A stretch of 64,000 nucleotides of DNA, taken from the NCBI GenBank assembly GCA_963675235.2, contig CAXXFU010000017.1, forward strand, positions 372,001 through 436,000. The letters run 5' to 3'. The stretch is from JAHJQZ01 sp963675235. Its GTDB lineage: Bacteria > Pseudomonadota > Alphaproteobacteria > Rhizobiales > Devosiaceae. The position numbers and the translations under genes are program-made. The notes below the pieces were generated by a model. The model was not told where the DNA came from. It ran no database searches and saw nothing but the letters and a program-made list of their open reading frames with translations. Of the stretch, positions 1 to 8,827 are shown in pieces (the first letter of the stretch is position 1; every line of letters begins with the position of its first letter).

Positions 1-73
1 CCGCACCACGAGGGTCCGCGTATCGCGGTTCCGACCTGGCCAGCGTCAAGGGGAACAGTTCGAGGAGACTGAA

Positions 74-817
74 ATGGCCACCACCCTACTGATGCCCAAG
101 GCGACCGCTGTCTGGCTTGTCGACAACACCGCCCTGAGTTTCGAGCAGATCGCCGCCTTCTGCGCCCTTCACCCGCTCGAGGTCCAGGGCATTGCCGATG
201 GCGATGTTGCCACTGGCATCATGGGCGTCAACCCGATCAACAACGGGCAGCTGACCCGCGAGGAAATCGAAAAGGCCGAGGCCGATCCCAGCTACCGCCT
301 GAAGCTCTCCGAGCCCAAGGTCCGGGTGGCCCAGGCCAAGCGCAAGGGTCCGCGCTACACGCCGATCTCGCGGCGCAACGAACGTCCGGGCGCCATCAAG
401 TGGCTGGTTCGCAACCATCCCGAGTTGAAGGATACCCAGATCATGCGCCTGGTCGGCACCACAAAGTCGACCATCGAATCGGTGCGCGAAGGCACCCACT
501 GGAACACGGCCAACCTGACCTCGATCGACCCGGTGACGCTGGGCCTTTGTTCCCAGATCGATCTCGACATGGAAGTGCGCAAGGCCTCCGGTGGCCGCGG
601 CGCCGAGGAGATCGAACAGGGCACGCGGCTCCTGTCCGCCGAAGAAGCGCTGGCGACGATCCAGGGCACCTCGCTGCACCAGCCTGAGGTTGAAGAGAAT
701 CCGCTGGGAGACACCTCGGCGCCCGTGCCGGAGGAAGAAGAACAGTTCGACGCCGATTCCGTCTTTGCCAAGCTGAAGACGCTGAAATCGGACAACGACG
801 AGGACGACGGCCTCTAG
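74..817 (+). CDS. trcR: TrcR/DUF1013 cell-cycle transcriptional regulator
   Basis: This 247-residue protein matches the DUF1013 family, named TrcR in alphaproteobacteria and described as a cell-cycle transcriptional regulator. The conserved core covers roughly residues 1-165, including the opening segment MATTLLMPKATAVWLVDN and a helix-turn-helix-like stretch around residues 112-140 (LKDTQIMRLVGTTKSTIESV). The C-terminal 60 residues are acidic, low-complexity and probably disordered. An AGGAG site ends about 7 bases before the ATG. The gene is followed by a hairpin terminator shared with the convergent gph gene. The family assignment rests on recognising the conserved N-terminus; DNA targets cannot be inferred here. 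Confidence 0.85.
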   Translation: MATTLLMPKATAVWLVDNTALSFEQIAAFCALHPLEVQGIADGDVATGIMGVNPINNGQLTREEIEKAEADPSYRLKLSEPKVRVAQAKRKGPRYTPISRRNERPGAIKWLVRNHPELKDTQIMRLVGTTKSTIESVREGTHWNTANLTSIDPVTLGLCSQIDLDMEVRKASGGRGAEEIEQGTRLLSAEEALATIQGTSLHQPEVEENPLGDTSAPVPEEEEQFDADSVFAKLKTLKSDNDEDDGL

Positions 818-844
818 CCGCTCTCCGGCAACAAAGTCTTTCAG

Positions 845-874
845 ACCCCGGCGCCTGCGTCGGGGTTTTCGTTT
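845..874 (+). terminator. Rho-independent terminator after trcR
   Basis: ACCCCG pairs with CGGGGT across a short GC-rich loop, followed by TTTTCGTTT. It lies between the convergent trcR and gph stop codons. Confidence 0.7.
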
Positions 875-1545
875 CAGGGTCCGGGGGCGAACAAGGCCGT
901 GGCGGCGGCCGGGATATCGGCAAAGCTGTCGACGACCGCATCGGCGCCAAGCGTTTCGGGCGGCTCGGTGCAATAGCCGAAGCTGACCAGCACCACCGGC
1001 ACGCCGGCATTGCGCCCGGTCTGGAGATCGGGAAGGCTGTCGCCGACCATCACCGCCGGCCCGTCGGTGCCCAGTTCGGCCAGGACTTCGGCGAACAGCC
1101 GTGCATCGGGCTTGAGATAGTCGCGCAGGCCGCCGCCGAAGATCACCGGAAAGAAGCGCTTGAGATCGAACTGCTCAATGAGCTTCACGGCCGAGTCGTG
1201 CGGCTTGTTGGTCAGGACCGCCAGACGCGTGCCGTCGGCCTGAAGCCGTTCCAACGTTTCGACGACACCGGGGAACACGCTGCTGCGCTCGGACTGGTGC
1301 GCCATATATCTGGCAAGGAAGTCCTCGGTCACGGCGTCATGCCGTTCGGGCGCGATGGGCGCACCGGTACGGACGAAAGCGCGTTCCACCAGCTTGCGCA
1401 CGCCATTGCCGATGAGCAAACGCATTTCCTCGGGGGCGATGGCGCGGCGGCCTTCGCCGGCCAGGATCTCGTTGATGGCGAAGTGGAGGTCGGGCGCGGT
1501 GTCGATCAGCGTGCCGTCCAGGTCGAAAACATAGGCCAGGGTCAT
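874..1545 (-). CDS. gph: Phosphoglycolate phosphatase (HAD family)
   Basis: A 223-residue HAD-superfamily phosphatase that probably hydrolyses 2-phosphoglycolate, the salvage product of DNA repair or oxygenase reactions, in the cytoplasm. Motif I is FDLDGTLIDTAPD at residues 8-20, which has both catalytic aspartates. Motif II (VLTNKPHD) lies near residue 118, and motif III/IV comprises the KPDARLF segment and GDSLPDLQTGRNAG. Length and cap region fit the Gph group. Related HAD phosphatases share these motifs, so the exact substrate is inferred. The gene is convergent with trcR and its start is ATG at 1545. Confidence 0.85.
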   Translation of the reverse strand: MTLAYVFDLDGTLIDTAPDLHFAINEILAGEGRRAIAPEEMRLLIGNGVRKLVERAFVRTGAPIAPERHDAVTEDFLARYMAHQSERSSVFPGVVETLERLQADGTRLAVLTNKPHDSAVKLIEQFDLKRFFPVIFGGGLRDYLKPDARLFAEVLAELGTDGPAVMVGDSLPDLQTGRNAGVPVVLVSFGYCTEPPETLGADAVVDSFADIPAAATALFAPGP

Positions 1546-1704
1546 GCCTCGCCATTACGCCTGCGCCGCGGCGACGACAAGGCAAAAAGTACCAAAGCGG
1601 TTCGCCAACCGCCCAGCAGATCCCGCCGGAATGTCAGGACGCATAACGGCTGTTGCGAAACCCGCAACATCACGCCATGCTTGGACAAATATCGAGTGGG
1701 CCGA

Positions 1705-2259
1705 ATGTCGAAACCTGTCCTTTTTATCCTCGCCCATCCCGATCTCAAGGCGTCCCGGGCCAATCGCAGGCTCGCCGAGACGGCGCGCGGCGTCGAGGGC
1801 GTGGTGGTGCACGACATCTACGACACCTATCCGGACCTGTTCATCGACGGCGCACGCGAACGGCGGCTGCTCGAGGAGACCGGGCCGCTGGTGCTGCAAT
1901 TTCCGTTCTTCTGGTACGGAGCGCCGGGCCTATTGAAGGAATGGATCGATCGCACCTTCATCACCGGCTGGGCCTATGGCCGAGAAGGCCGCATGCTCCG
2001 GGGCAAACCGTTCATGGTCTCGATCTCGACCGGTTCGGGCATCGCCTCGTACCGGCCCGGCGGCATCCACAACCAGCCGATCGAGGAATATCTGTTCCCG
2101 TTCGAACAGATCGGCCATTTCTGCGGCATGGAGTGGCAGGAACCACTGGTTTTCTACCGGGCGCGACACGCCGATGACTCGATGCTCGGCGAGCATGCCG
2201 AGCAACTGCGGAGCCGGCTGAAGGTCCTCGAAAGCGGAGCGGTATTCGATGGAAGGTAA
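1705..2259 (+). CDS. kefF: KefF-like NAD(P)H:quinone oxidoreductase, ancillary to KefC
   Basis: A 184-residue flavodoxin-fold protein of the NQO/KefF family. It has the N-terminal VLFILAHPDLKASRANR segment, a PFFWYGAPGLLKEWIDR flavin-site segment and a STGSG loop. In enterobacteria KefF binds KefC, activates it and reduces quinones or electrophiles. The start ATG at 1705 is chosen because the family begins just before the first beta strand; an in-frame TTG lies at 1681. The stop overlaps the start of the KefC-type antiporter by 11 bases, so the two are translationally coupled and very likely form one complex. Confidence 0.85.
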   Translation: MSKPVLFILAHPDLKASRANRRLAETARGVEGVVVHDIYDTYPDLFIDGARERRLLEETGPLVLQFPFFWYGAPGLLKEWIDRTFITGWAYGREGRMLRGKPFMVSISTGSGIASYRPGGIHNQPIEEYLFPFEQIGHFCGMEWQEPLVFYRARHADDSMLGEHAEQLRSRLKVLESGAVFDGR

Positions 2260-4135
2260 CCTGCTGCTTTCGGTATTCGTGTTCATCGCTGCAGCGCTTG
2301 TCGCGGTCCCGGCGACCAAGCTGACCGGGCTCGGCTCGGTGCTCGGCTATCTGGTCGCCGGCATCGCAATCGGTCCTTACGGACTGAAGTTCGTCACCGG
2401 TCCGGAAACGATCCTGCATTTTTCCGAGTTCGGCGTCGTCATGATGCTGTTCCTGATCGGGCTCGAAATGCAGCCGAGCGAGTTGTGGCGCTTGCGGACT
2501 CGGCTTCTGGGCATGGGCGGAGTGCAGGTCGTCGTCACCACCGCCATCATCACCGCAGCAGGCTTTTTCGCCGGCATCGCCTGGCAGACGGCACTGATCG
2601 TCGGCATGGCCCTGTCGCTCAGTTCGACGGCGATCGTGCTGCAGATCATGTCCGAGCGCGGCATCACCCAGACCGATACCGGACGGTCGAGCTTTTCCGT
2701 GCTGCTAATGCAGGATATCGTCGTCATTCCGATTTTGGCGCTGATCCCCCTGCTGTCGATCCCCAATCTGTCGCCGGGGATTCTGGCGGCGGAGGGGCAG
2801 TCCATCGCGACCAGCGGACCCAACTGGGTGCCGGCGCTCGAGATGATCGCCGCCTTTGCCGGCATGTACCTGGCTGGGCGCTACGTCCTCAGACCAGTGA
2901 TGAGCTATATCGCCCGCGCCGGCATCCGCGAGATCTTCACGGCGCTGGCCCTGTTCGTGGTCATCGGGTCGGCACTGCTGATGGAGTGGCTTTCACTCTC
3001 GCATGCGCTCGGGGCGTTCTTCGCCGGCGTCATCCTCGCCGACAGCGAATACCGGCACGAACTGGAAAGCGACATCGAGCCGTTCAAGGGCCTGCTGCTC
3101 GGCCTGTTCTTCATCTCGGTCGGCATGTCGATCGAGTTCTCGGTGCTGATGCACGCGCCGTTTATCATCCTTCAGATCGTCGTCGGCCTGGTTGTGGTCA
3201 AGGCGGTGGTGCTGTTCATCATCGCCTCTTTCTTCCGCCTGCACCTGACCGATCGGCTGCTGTTCGCGACGCTTCTGGCCCAGGGCAGCGAATTCGCCTT
3301 CGTGCTGTTCCAGGTGGCGACCGGTACCGGTTCACTGGCCAAGTCGGCGGCCGACGTGCTCAATGTCTGCGTCGCCCTGTCGATGGCGATCACACCGCTG
3401 TTGATCCTGGGTTTCGACAAGCTCGTCGCGCCGCGTCTGTCCTGGCCGAGCCAGGAGCCGGACATCCCCGACATGGGCGACACGCGCCAGAAGGTCCTGG
3501 TGCTCGGCTACGGACGGTTCGGACAGATCATCGCCCGCATGCTGCATGCGCAAGGGTTCGAGACAACGCTGATCGACCACGATCCGGCCCAGGGCGCCCT
3601 GCTCGGCCGGTTCGGCTGGAAGGTGTTCTATGGCGATGCGCGACGGCTCGACCTGCTCGAGGCCGCCGGCGCCGACGAAGCGCGGCTGATCGTGGTCACC
3701 ATCAAGGACCGCGAGATATCGATCGAGATCTGCAAGATGATCCAGCGCCATTTCCCGCAGGCCAAGATCTTTGCGCGCGCCTATGACCGAGTGCATGCCT
3801 ATGAACTGATGGATCTCGGCATCAACGGCTTCGAGCGCGAGACCTTCCGCTCCTCGTTGGCGCTGGCAGCCAAGATCCTCGTCGGGCTCGGCTATTCTCC
3901 GCATGGCGCCCAGCGCGTCGCCAAGGCCTTCGAATGGCACGACACCGAGCTTTTGGAGCACTCCCGCACCTTGCGCGACGACGACGACGCCTATGTGTCC
4001 TACGTCCGGCAGGCGCGCGAGACGCTGCATTCGGTCATGCAGGCGGAACTGGCGGCGAAGGACGATGTCGAAGCGGCAAGCTGGCCGGCCGAAGCCGACG
4101 ACATCGAAAAGGAGGCCCAGGCCCGCGGCGAATAG
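2249..4135 (+). CDS. kefC: Monovalent cation:H+ antiporter, CPA2/KefC type with RCK domain
   Basis: A 628-residue inner-membrane protein with about 12-13 hydrophobic segments over residues 1-390 (Na_H_Exchanger domain). An RCK/TrkA-N Rossmann domain starts near residue 412 (VLVLGYGRFGQIIARML). The N-domain contains the LGSVLGYLVAGIAIGPYG and GLEMQPSELW signatures of CPA2 proteins. By homology it exports K+ in exchange for H+ and is gated by glutathione adducts through the RCK domain, protecting against electrophiles. The C-terminal 60 residues are charged and less conserved. The overlapping upstream kefF supports the KefC assignment over a generic CPA2 exchanger. Confidence 0.87.
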   Translation: MEGNLLLSVFVFIAAALVAVPATKLTGLGSVLGYLVAGIAIGPYGLKFVTGPETILHFSEFGVVMMLFLIGLEMQPSELWRLRTRLLGMGGVQVVVTTAIITAAGFFAGIAWQTALIVGMALSLSSTAIVLQIMSERGITQTDTGRSSFSVLLMQDIVVIPILALIPLLSIPNLSPGILAAEGQSIATSGPNWVPALEMIAAFAGMYLAGRYVLRPVMSYIARAGIREIFTALALFVVIGSALLMEWLSLSHALGAFFAGVILADSEYRHELESDIEPFKGLLLGLFFISVGMSIEFSVLMHAPFIILQIVVGLVVVKAVVLFIIASFFRLHLTDRLLFATLLAQGSEFAFVLFQVATGTGSLAKSAADVLNVCVALSMAITPLLILGFDKLVAPRLSWPSQEPDIPDMGDTRQKVLVLGYGRFGQIIARMLHAQGFETTLIDHDPAQGALLGRFGWKVFYGDARRLDLLEAAGADEARLIVVTIKDREISIEICKMIQRHFPQAKIFARAYDRVHAYELMDLGINGFERETFRSSLALAAKILVGLGYSPHGAQRVAKAFEWHDTELLEHSRTLRDDDDAYVSYVRQARETLHSVMQAELAAKDDVEAASWPAEADDIEKEAQARGE

Positions 4136-4270
4136 GCCTTTGGGACGATTCCGACCGGGTCTGCGACTACCGATGCCCGGACCCTGCCCTTGTATTAACG
4201 CAAATATTGGCAGATAAACGGCCAAGGCTTGCTGCCGCTCCTTTCACCCTCAAACTCCTCAATCCCGCAC

Positions 4271-5032
4271 ATGACCGATCCTGTTTTCTGGCTTGTCGCC
4301 GTTTCGGCGGTTTTCATCGTGGCGCTGGCCAAATCCGGGCTGGTCGGCAGCCTCGGCGTCGTCGGCGTGCCGCTTCTGACCCTGGTCATGGCGCCGCGCG
4401 AGGCGGCCGGCATGATGCTGCCGCTGCTGCTGGTGATGGATGGTTTCGCCGTCTGGGCCTACCGGCGCGACATGGACTGGAAGAATCTCTCGGTGCTGCT
4501 GCCCGGCGCAGCGACCGGAATCGCTATTGGCTGGGCGACCTCGGCGGTGGTGTCCGATCACATGGTGCTGTTGCTGATCGGCATCATTTCCTTCCTGTTC
4601 ATTCTCGATGCCAGTTTCCCGATCCGCAAGAAGATCATCGGAAAACCACCATCAAAGCCCTGGGGCGTGTTCTGGGGAGGCGTCGCCGGCTTCACCAGCT
4701 TCGTGTCGCACTCGGGCGGCCCCCCCTTCCAGGTCTATGTCCTGCCCCAGCGACTCAGCCCCACCGTCTATGCGGCGACAACGGCGTGGTTCTTCGCCAG
4801 CGTCAACTTGGCCAAGCTCATTCCCTATTTCTTCCTCGGCCAGTTGTCTGTGACCAATCTCGAGCTCGCCGCCGTGCTGGTGCCGGTCGCCATCGGCGGC
4901 ATGCTGCTCGGCATCTACCTGGTGCGGCGTGTCTCGGTCGAATTCTTCTACAAGCTCGCCTATGTGCTGGTGTTCCTGCTCTCGCTCAAACTGATGTACG
5001 ACGGCGCCACCGGGCTGATGGGGACCGCATAG
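4271..5032 (+). CDS. TauE/SafE-family sulfite/sulfonate-type exporter
   Basis: A 253-residue polytopic membrane protein with about eight hydrophobic segments and the duplicated TauE/SafE architecture. Recognisable parts are the N-terminal VALAKSGLVGSLGVVGVPLL helix and the central repeat GVAGFTSFVSHSGGPPFQVY. Members are proposed to export sulfite, sulfoacetate or other organic anions; the substrate here is unknown. I chose ATG at 4271, directly before the first membrane helix, over an in-frame TTG at 4229; neither has a strong ribosome-binding site. It may be transcribed separately from kefFC, 135 bases upstream. A bidirectional terminator follows. Confidence 0.8.
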   Translation: MTDPVFWLVAVSAVFIVALAKSGLVGSLGVVGVPLLTLVMAPREAAGMMLPLLLVMDGFAVWAYRRDMDWKNLSVLLPGAATGIAIGWATSAVVSDHMVLLLIGIISFLFILDASFPIRKKIIGKPPSKPWGVFWGGVAGFTSFVSHSGGPPFQVYVLPQRLSPTVYAATTAWFFASVNLAKLIPYFFLGQLSVTNLELAAVLVPVAIGGMLLGIYLVRRVSVEFFYKLAYVLVFLLSLKLMYDGATGLMGTA

Positions 5033-5115
5033 CACTTCAGCTCGTACAGGAGGCGCGACCCCGGCGTCAGGCCTGTCCGAACCGCTGAACCAGACTGCAG
5101 CTCCCTGAAAGCGGC

Positions 5116-5149
5116 AATAAAAAAGGCCGCCAAGGGAGGGGCGGCCTTT
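5116..5149 (-). terminator. Bidirectional terminator between TauE gene and DUF465 gene
   Basis: AAGGCCGCC pairs with GGCGGCCTT over an 8-base loop. It is preceded by an A-run, which becomes a U-run on the minus strand, and followed by TTT on the plus strand, so it can end both converging transcripts. Confidence 0.8.
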
Positions 5150-5174
5150 CCCAATTCGGTAGACTTCGTTGCGA

Positions 5175-5351
5175 TCAGGCAGCGTAGCGACGTTTCATCC
5201 GCGTCAGTTCGTCCTTGACTTCCAGTTTCTTTACCTTGAGCGAACGCAGGTGCTCCTCGTCTGCGGCGACGTGGTTCAGTTCCTCCTCGATCATACGCTC
5301 AAGTTCCATGTGACGCCGCTCGAGAGCGGCAATATGGCCTTCTGTCGTCAT
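5175..5351 (-). CDS. Small DUF465 (YdcH-type) protein
   Basis: A 58-residue, highly charged helical protein of the DUF465/YdcH family. It is nearly all alpha-helical, with a heptad-like central pattern around IAALERRHMELERMIEEEL and a basic C-terminus. The family has no established biochemical function. A near-ideal AAGGAG site lies 7 bases before the ATG at 5351, which fixes the start. The gene diverges from a second DUF465 gene about 260 bases away, so two paralogues share one intergenic promoter region. Confidence 0.8.
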   Translation of the reverse strand: MTTEGHIAALERRHMELERMIEEELNHVAADEEHLRSLKVKKLEVKDELTRMKRRYAA

Positions 5352-5608
5352 GGCAACTCCTTTCGGCTGCTTTACACCTGTGATCGTCACAAAAATTTCA
5401 CGTTCTGTCGATGCCCAATTGGACCGCGACGCTGATGCTGGATGAAACGCAGCCAACGAAGGGTTAAGATCGGCCCTGTTCGCGCCACTGCGAGCGAACA
5501 TCAGAGGAGGACTGCGGTGCACAAACCGTGGAAATCTGTATCGAAACCTCATAATTAGGGACCCGCACGCTCTCGAATCGGGTGACGGACGGGCCAACGG
5601 ACGGGCGG

Positions 5609-5830
5609 ATGAATATGTATCGGATCGACGAGGACATGCGGGCCAAGCTTGGTCTGGAGTTGGCAACAATAAGGCAGGAGCACGCCGATCTCGACGCTGC
5701 GATTCGCGCCCTCGACGCCGTCGGCACCGCCGAACAGATGACCATCCAGCGGCTGAAGAAGAAAAAACTCGTACTCAAGGATCGCATCGTCGAACTCGAA
5801 AAGATCCTTCTGCCCGACATCATCGCATGA
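5609..5830 (+). CDS. Second small DUF465 protein
   Basis: A roughly 73-residue coiled-coil-like protein with the DUF465 pattern: an LELATIRQEHADLDAAIRAL helix, a short turn, then IQRLKKKKLVLKDRIVELEK. Starts at ATG 5609, ATG 5615 or an upstream GTG 5582 are all possible; 5609 is preferred from family length. Its stop overlaps the next gene (ATGA), so it is translationally coupled to a membrane protein. Function unknown; it pairs with the divergent DUF465 gene at 5175-5351. Confidence 0.75.
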   Translation: MNMYRIDEDMRAKLGLELATIRQEHADLDAAIRALDAVGTAEQMTIQRLKKKKLVLKDRIVELEKILLPDIIA

Positions 5831-6396
5831 GCGAGCCCACGTTTCCCGAACTCAGCTGCCGCTACTCACGGCTGTCGCGGCTTGGCTTCGGCATCGTCTT
5901 CCTGATCTTCGGATATGGCGGTGTCGGCATGGTCTTCGGCCTGATCGAGATCACGGCGGAGGGGCGGCAGCAACAGGTGCTGATCGGCCTGTTGTTCCTT
6001 GCCATCGCCGCCGGCTTCGGTCTGGCCGGGTATGGGATGTTTCGCGCTGGCGCCCAGACAATCCTGAGCCTTGATCGCGAGGGCTTGTGGGACCGGCGGC
6101 TGACGAGCGCACCGCTGCCCTGGTCGCAGATCGAGATCGTCAAGGGGCCGGAGCCCGGCTTCCTCGAACAGCTCGTCATTCCAGGCAAGACACGCGGATC
6201 GATCGTCATCGGCCTCAAGCCCGGCGCCATGGACGGCAATGCGTTCGTCTGGAGCTGGAGCGGGCTCTACAACCGGATTCGTCATCCGCGCCGCTCCAGT
6301 CTGCAGATTTTCCACAGAACGCTCGACATCTCGCACGCCACCCTGACCACCGGTCTGGCGCTCGCCATGGCGGCAAAAGCGCAGGACCAGAGCTGA
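5827..6396 (+). CDS. Hypothetical two-helix inner-membrane protein
   Basis: A 189-residue protein with two hydrophobic segments (about residues 17-38 and 50-74). A soluble domain of about 110 residues follows, containing LDREGLWDRRL and PLPWSQIEIVKG. The layout resembles bacterial membrane proteins with a PH-like cytoplasmic domain, but I cannot assign a family with confidence. It overlaps the preceding DUF465 gene by four bases (ATGA), so the two are probably co-expressed. Confidence 0.6.
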   Translation: MSEPTFPELSCRYSRLSRLGFGIVFLIFGYGGVGMVFGLIEITAEGRQQQVLIGLLFLAIAAGFGLAGYGMFRAGAQTILSLDREGLWDRRLTSAPLPWSQIEIVKGPEPGFLEQLVIPGKTRGSIVIGLKPGAMDGNAFVWSWSGLYNRIRHPRRSSLQIFHRTLDISHATLTTGLALAMAAKAQDQS

Positions 6397-6499
6397 AACT
6401 GCGCCCAGCCGGGCCGGCAGCGTCCGAACCCCATTTCATTCGAAAAGCAAAACATGCGATAGAACGGAGATCGCACGCAGCAATTCAGGGGCCGCCGCC

Positions 6500-6994
6500 G
6501 TGTTAAGCTCTCCGCCGATCGCCATCATCATGGGCAGCCAGTCCGACTGGCCGCATATGCGCTTTGCCGCCGAAACGCTGGACGCGCTCAAGATCGACTA
6601 CGAAACGCGTATCGTTTCGGCCCATCGCACGCCCGACCGCCTGTACGAATTCGCCCGTTCGGCGCGCGACTACGGGTTCAAGGTCATCATCGCCTCGGCC
6701 GGCGGCGCCGCCCACCTGCCCGGCATGGTGGCGGCGATGACGCCGCTGCCGGTGCTCGGGGTGCCGGCGGAGACCCATGCGCTCGGCGGTGAGGATTCGC
6801 TGTTGTCGATCGTGCAGATGCCGGCGGGCATTCCGGTCGGCACGCTCGCCATCGGACGAGCCGGGGCCATCAATGCCTCGCTGATGGCGGCTTCGATCCT
6901 GGCGCTCGGCGACGACGAGATTGCCACCGCGCTCGACGAGTACCGCCTCAACCAGACCCAGGCCGTTCCCGAGTATCCGGTCGACGATGAGTGA
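6500..6994 (+). CDS. purE: N5-carboxyaminoimidazole ribonucleotide mutase
   Basis: A 164-residue class I PurE, which converts N5-CAIR to CAIR in de novo purine synthesis. Visible signatures are the AIIMGSQSDWPHM loop at the N-terminus, SAHRTPDRL near residue 40, the IIASAGGAAHLPGMVAA segment and the ALGGEDSLLSIVQMPAGIPV region. The best start is GTG at 6500 with AGGGG about 9 bases upstream; the first ATG in frame falls inside the catalytic loop and would destroy the fold. The stop overlaps the purK start by 8 bases, so PurE and PurK are coupled. Confidence 0.93.
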   Translation: MLSSPPIAIIMGSQSDWPHMRFAAETLDALKIDYETRIVSAHRTPDRLYEFARSARDYGFKVIIASAGGAAHLPGMVAAMTPLPVLGVPAETHALGGEDSLLSIVQMPAGIPVGTLAIGRAGAINASLMAASILALGDDEIATALDEYRLNQTQAVPEYPVDDE

Positions 6995-8069
6995 AGTGTT
7001 CCTGAAGCCCGGCGCGACCGTCGGCATTCTCGGTGGCGGTCAGCTCGGGCGCATGCTTGCCCTTGCCGCGGCGCGGCTCGGCATGAAGACCCACATCTTT
7101 TGTCCCGATCCGCACAGCCCGGCCTTCGAGGTCACCCCGCACGCGACCCTCGCCGCCTATGACGACGAAGCCGCCCTGGCCGAATTTGCCCAAGCCGTCG
7201 ATGTCGTCACCTACGAGTTCGAGAACGTGCCGATGGCAACGGCCGAATTCCTGTCGAGGCTGAAGCCGGTGGCGCCCGACGCGCAGGCGCTGGCGATCTC
7301 GCAGGACCGCGTCGCCGAAAAGAGCTTTCTTTCCGACACCGGCATCGCCGTGGCGCCGTGGTGCGCCGTCAACTCGCTGTCCGATTTCGAGGCGGGGCTG
7401 GCCAACATCGGCATTCCAGCCGTGCTGAAGACGGCTCGGCTCGGCTATGACGGCAAGGGCCAGCGCATGATCCGCGCCGCCGAAGACGCCAGTCCCGCAT
7501 TTGCCGAGCTCGGGGGTGCCGGTCTGGTGCTTGAGAAGCTGATCGGATTCGAGCGCGAGATCTCGGTCGTGGTGGCGCGCGCTGCCACTGGCGAGATCCG
7601 CGCCTTCGATCCGGCCGAGAACGTCCACCGCAACCATATGCTGCACACTTCGACCGTTCCGGCGGGGATCCCCGAAACGACGGCGGACACCGCCCGCGCC
7701 ATTGCCGGCTCGATTGCAGCGGCACTCGATTATGTCGGCGTGCTCGGCGTCGAGTTCTTTGTCGTGCCGGCAGAGACGACGCCGCGACTCCTGGTCAACG
7801 AGATCGCGCCCCGCGTTCACAATTCCGGGCACTGGACCGAGGCGGTGTGCGTCACCGACCAGTTCGAGCAGCATATCCGCGCCATCTGCGGCTGGCCGCT
7901 CGGCGATCCGCGCCGGCTGGCCGACATCGAGATGGTCAATCTCGTCGGTCCCGAGGTGCTCGATGTCGCCGAAAGGCTCGAGTCCGGCGAGCAACCGCAT
8001 GTCTATGGCAAGGCCGAGGCGCGTGACGGCCGCAAGATGGGGCACCTCAACAGGGTGCGATTCCGCTGA
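6987..8069 (+). CDS. purK: N5-carboxyaminoimidazole ribonucleotide synthase
   Basis: A 360-residue ATP-grasp enzyme making N5-CAIR from AIR, bicarbonate and ATP, the step before PurE. The N-terminal pre-ATP-grasp domain has the GILGGGQLGRMLALAA nucleotide loop. The ATP-grasp core carries LKTARLGYDGKGQ near residue 145, the LVLEKLIGFEREISVVVAR segment and the metal-binding NEIAPRVHNSGHWT motif near residue 265. ATG at 6987 lies inside the end of purE, eight bases from its stop, and gives the usual length. Confidence 0.93.
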   Translation: MSEVFLKPGATVGILGGGQLGRMLALAAARLGMKTHIFCPDPHSPAFEVTPHATLAAYDDEAALAEFAQAVDVVTYEFENVPMATAEFLSRLKPVAPDAQALAISQDRVAEKSFLSDTGIAVAPWCAVNSLSDFEAGLANIGIPAVLKTARLGYDGKGQRMIRAAEDASPAFAELGGAGLVLEKLIGFEREISVVVARAATGEIRAFDPAENVHRNHMLHTSTVPAGIPETTADTARAIAGSIAAALDYVGVLGVEFFVVPAETTPRLLVNEIAPRVHNSGHWTEAVCVTDQFEQHIRAICGWPLGDPRRLADIEMVNLVGPEVLDVAERLESGEQPHVYGKAEARDGRKMGHLNRVRFR

Positions 8070-8108
8070 CCCACCCGAAAAAAGACGGAGAGCGGGAATT
8101 TTGCCGCG

Positions 8109-8125
8109 TTGTCCACTGTGGACAA
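8109..8125. promoter_or_regulatory. Perfect palindrome upstream of rpsU
   Basis: TTGTCCAC and GTGGACAA are perfect 8-base inverted arms around one T, about 123 bases before the rpsU start. It has the form of a dimeric repressor site, and each half also resembles a degenerate DnaA box. No regulator is known to me for this sequence. Confidence 0.4.
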
Positions 8126-8247
8126 ATCCCAGCGCTTTTGTTATTGAGCCGCCCCTAGACAGCCGGTTCTGCCGGCCGCGGCGGGTTTGCGTGCCCTCCG
8201 CATCGGTTTTGCAACATTTAGAAATGCTGAGAAAGGGCGGTTGACCT

Positions 8248-8469
8248 TTGCAAGTAGTCGTTCGCGATAACAATGTGGATCAGGCGCTTCGCGCGCTTAA
8301 AAAGAAGCTTCAGCGCGAGGGTGTTTTCCGCGAAATGAAGCTGCGCAACTACTACGAGAAGCCGTCCGAGAAGAAGGCCAGGCAGAAGGCCGAGGCCGTT
8401 CGCCGCGCCCGCAAGCTGGCCCGCAAGCGCGCCCAGCGCGAAGGCCTGATGGCCTCGCCCGGCCGGTAA
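8248..8469 (+). CDS. rpsU: 30S ribosomal protein S21
   Basis: A 73-residue basic protein with the S21 signature VVVRDNNVDQALRALKKKLQ and a lysine/arginine-rich tail; it belongs to the 30S platform near the anti-Shine-Dalgarno end of 16S rRNA. An in-frame stop at 8242-8244 leaves TTG at 8248 as the only plausible start, with GGGCGG about 7 bases before it. The gene stands alone, with about 180 bases of leader containing a perfect palindrome and a strong terminator downstream. Confidence 0.93.
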   Translation: MQVVVRDNNVDQALRALKKKLQREGVFREMKLRNYYEKPSEKKARQKAEAVRRARKLARKRAQREGLMASPGR

Positions 8470-8827
8470 TCCGGCACAGCTTCCAGACCAAATCCGTTTC
8501 GACGGATATCAGCATGTGTTGCATGATGCGCCGCCCTTTCGGGCGGCGTTTGCACGTGCGCCGGCGAACATGCGATCGCCCGGCTGCCAGGCAGTCTGGC
8601 GGAAATACGTATCTGTTCCCGCTTCAGGCTTCTTTTTGCCGCAGGGCTCAGGCATCGTTGCTCCGGTGCCGCGAATCACCCGCGGCGCCTGAATGGAGCA
8701 TCGCGGCCTGCCCCATTTTCGCGTGTGCTCGCCTATTATCTCGTCGCGGCGTCGGTGCCTGGCCGGGTGTTTCTGGTATTTCCCGACTGCATCGAAGCGT
8801 CGCCCGCCCCTCGAGGAGGACCATATC
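8470..8827. other. Intergenic region between rpsU and the DUF992 gene
   Basis: The first 80 bases hold the rpsU terminator. In the remaining 275 bases I see no open frame with gene-like composition, no tRNA T-arm and no recognisable RNA motif. The last 20 bases carry the GAGGAGG site for the DUF992 gene. Confidence 0.5.
8528..8551 (+). terminator. Rho-independent terminator after rpsU
   Basis: CGCCGCCC pairs with GGGCGGCG across a TTTC loop and is followed by TTT. Confidence 0.85.
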
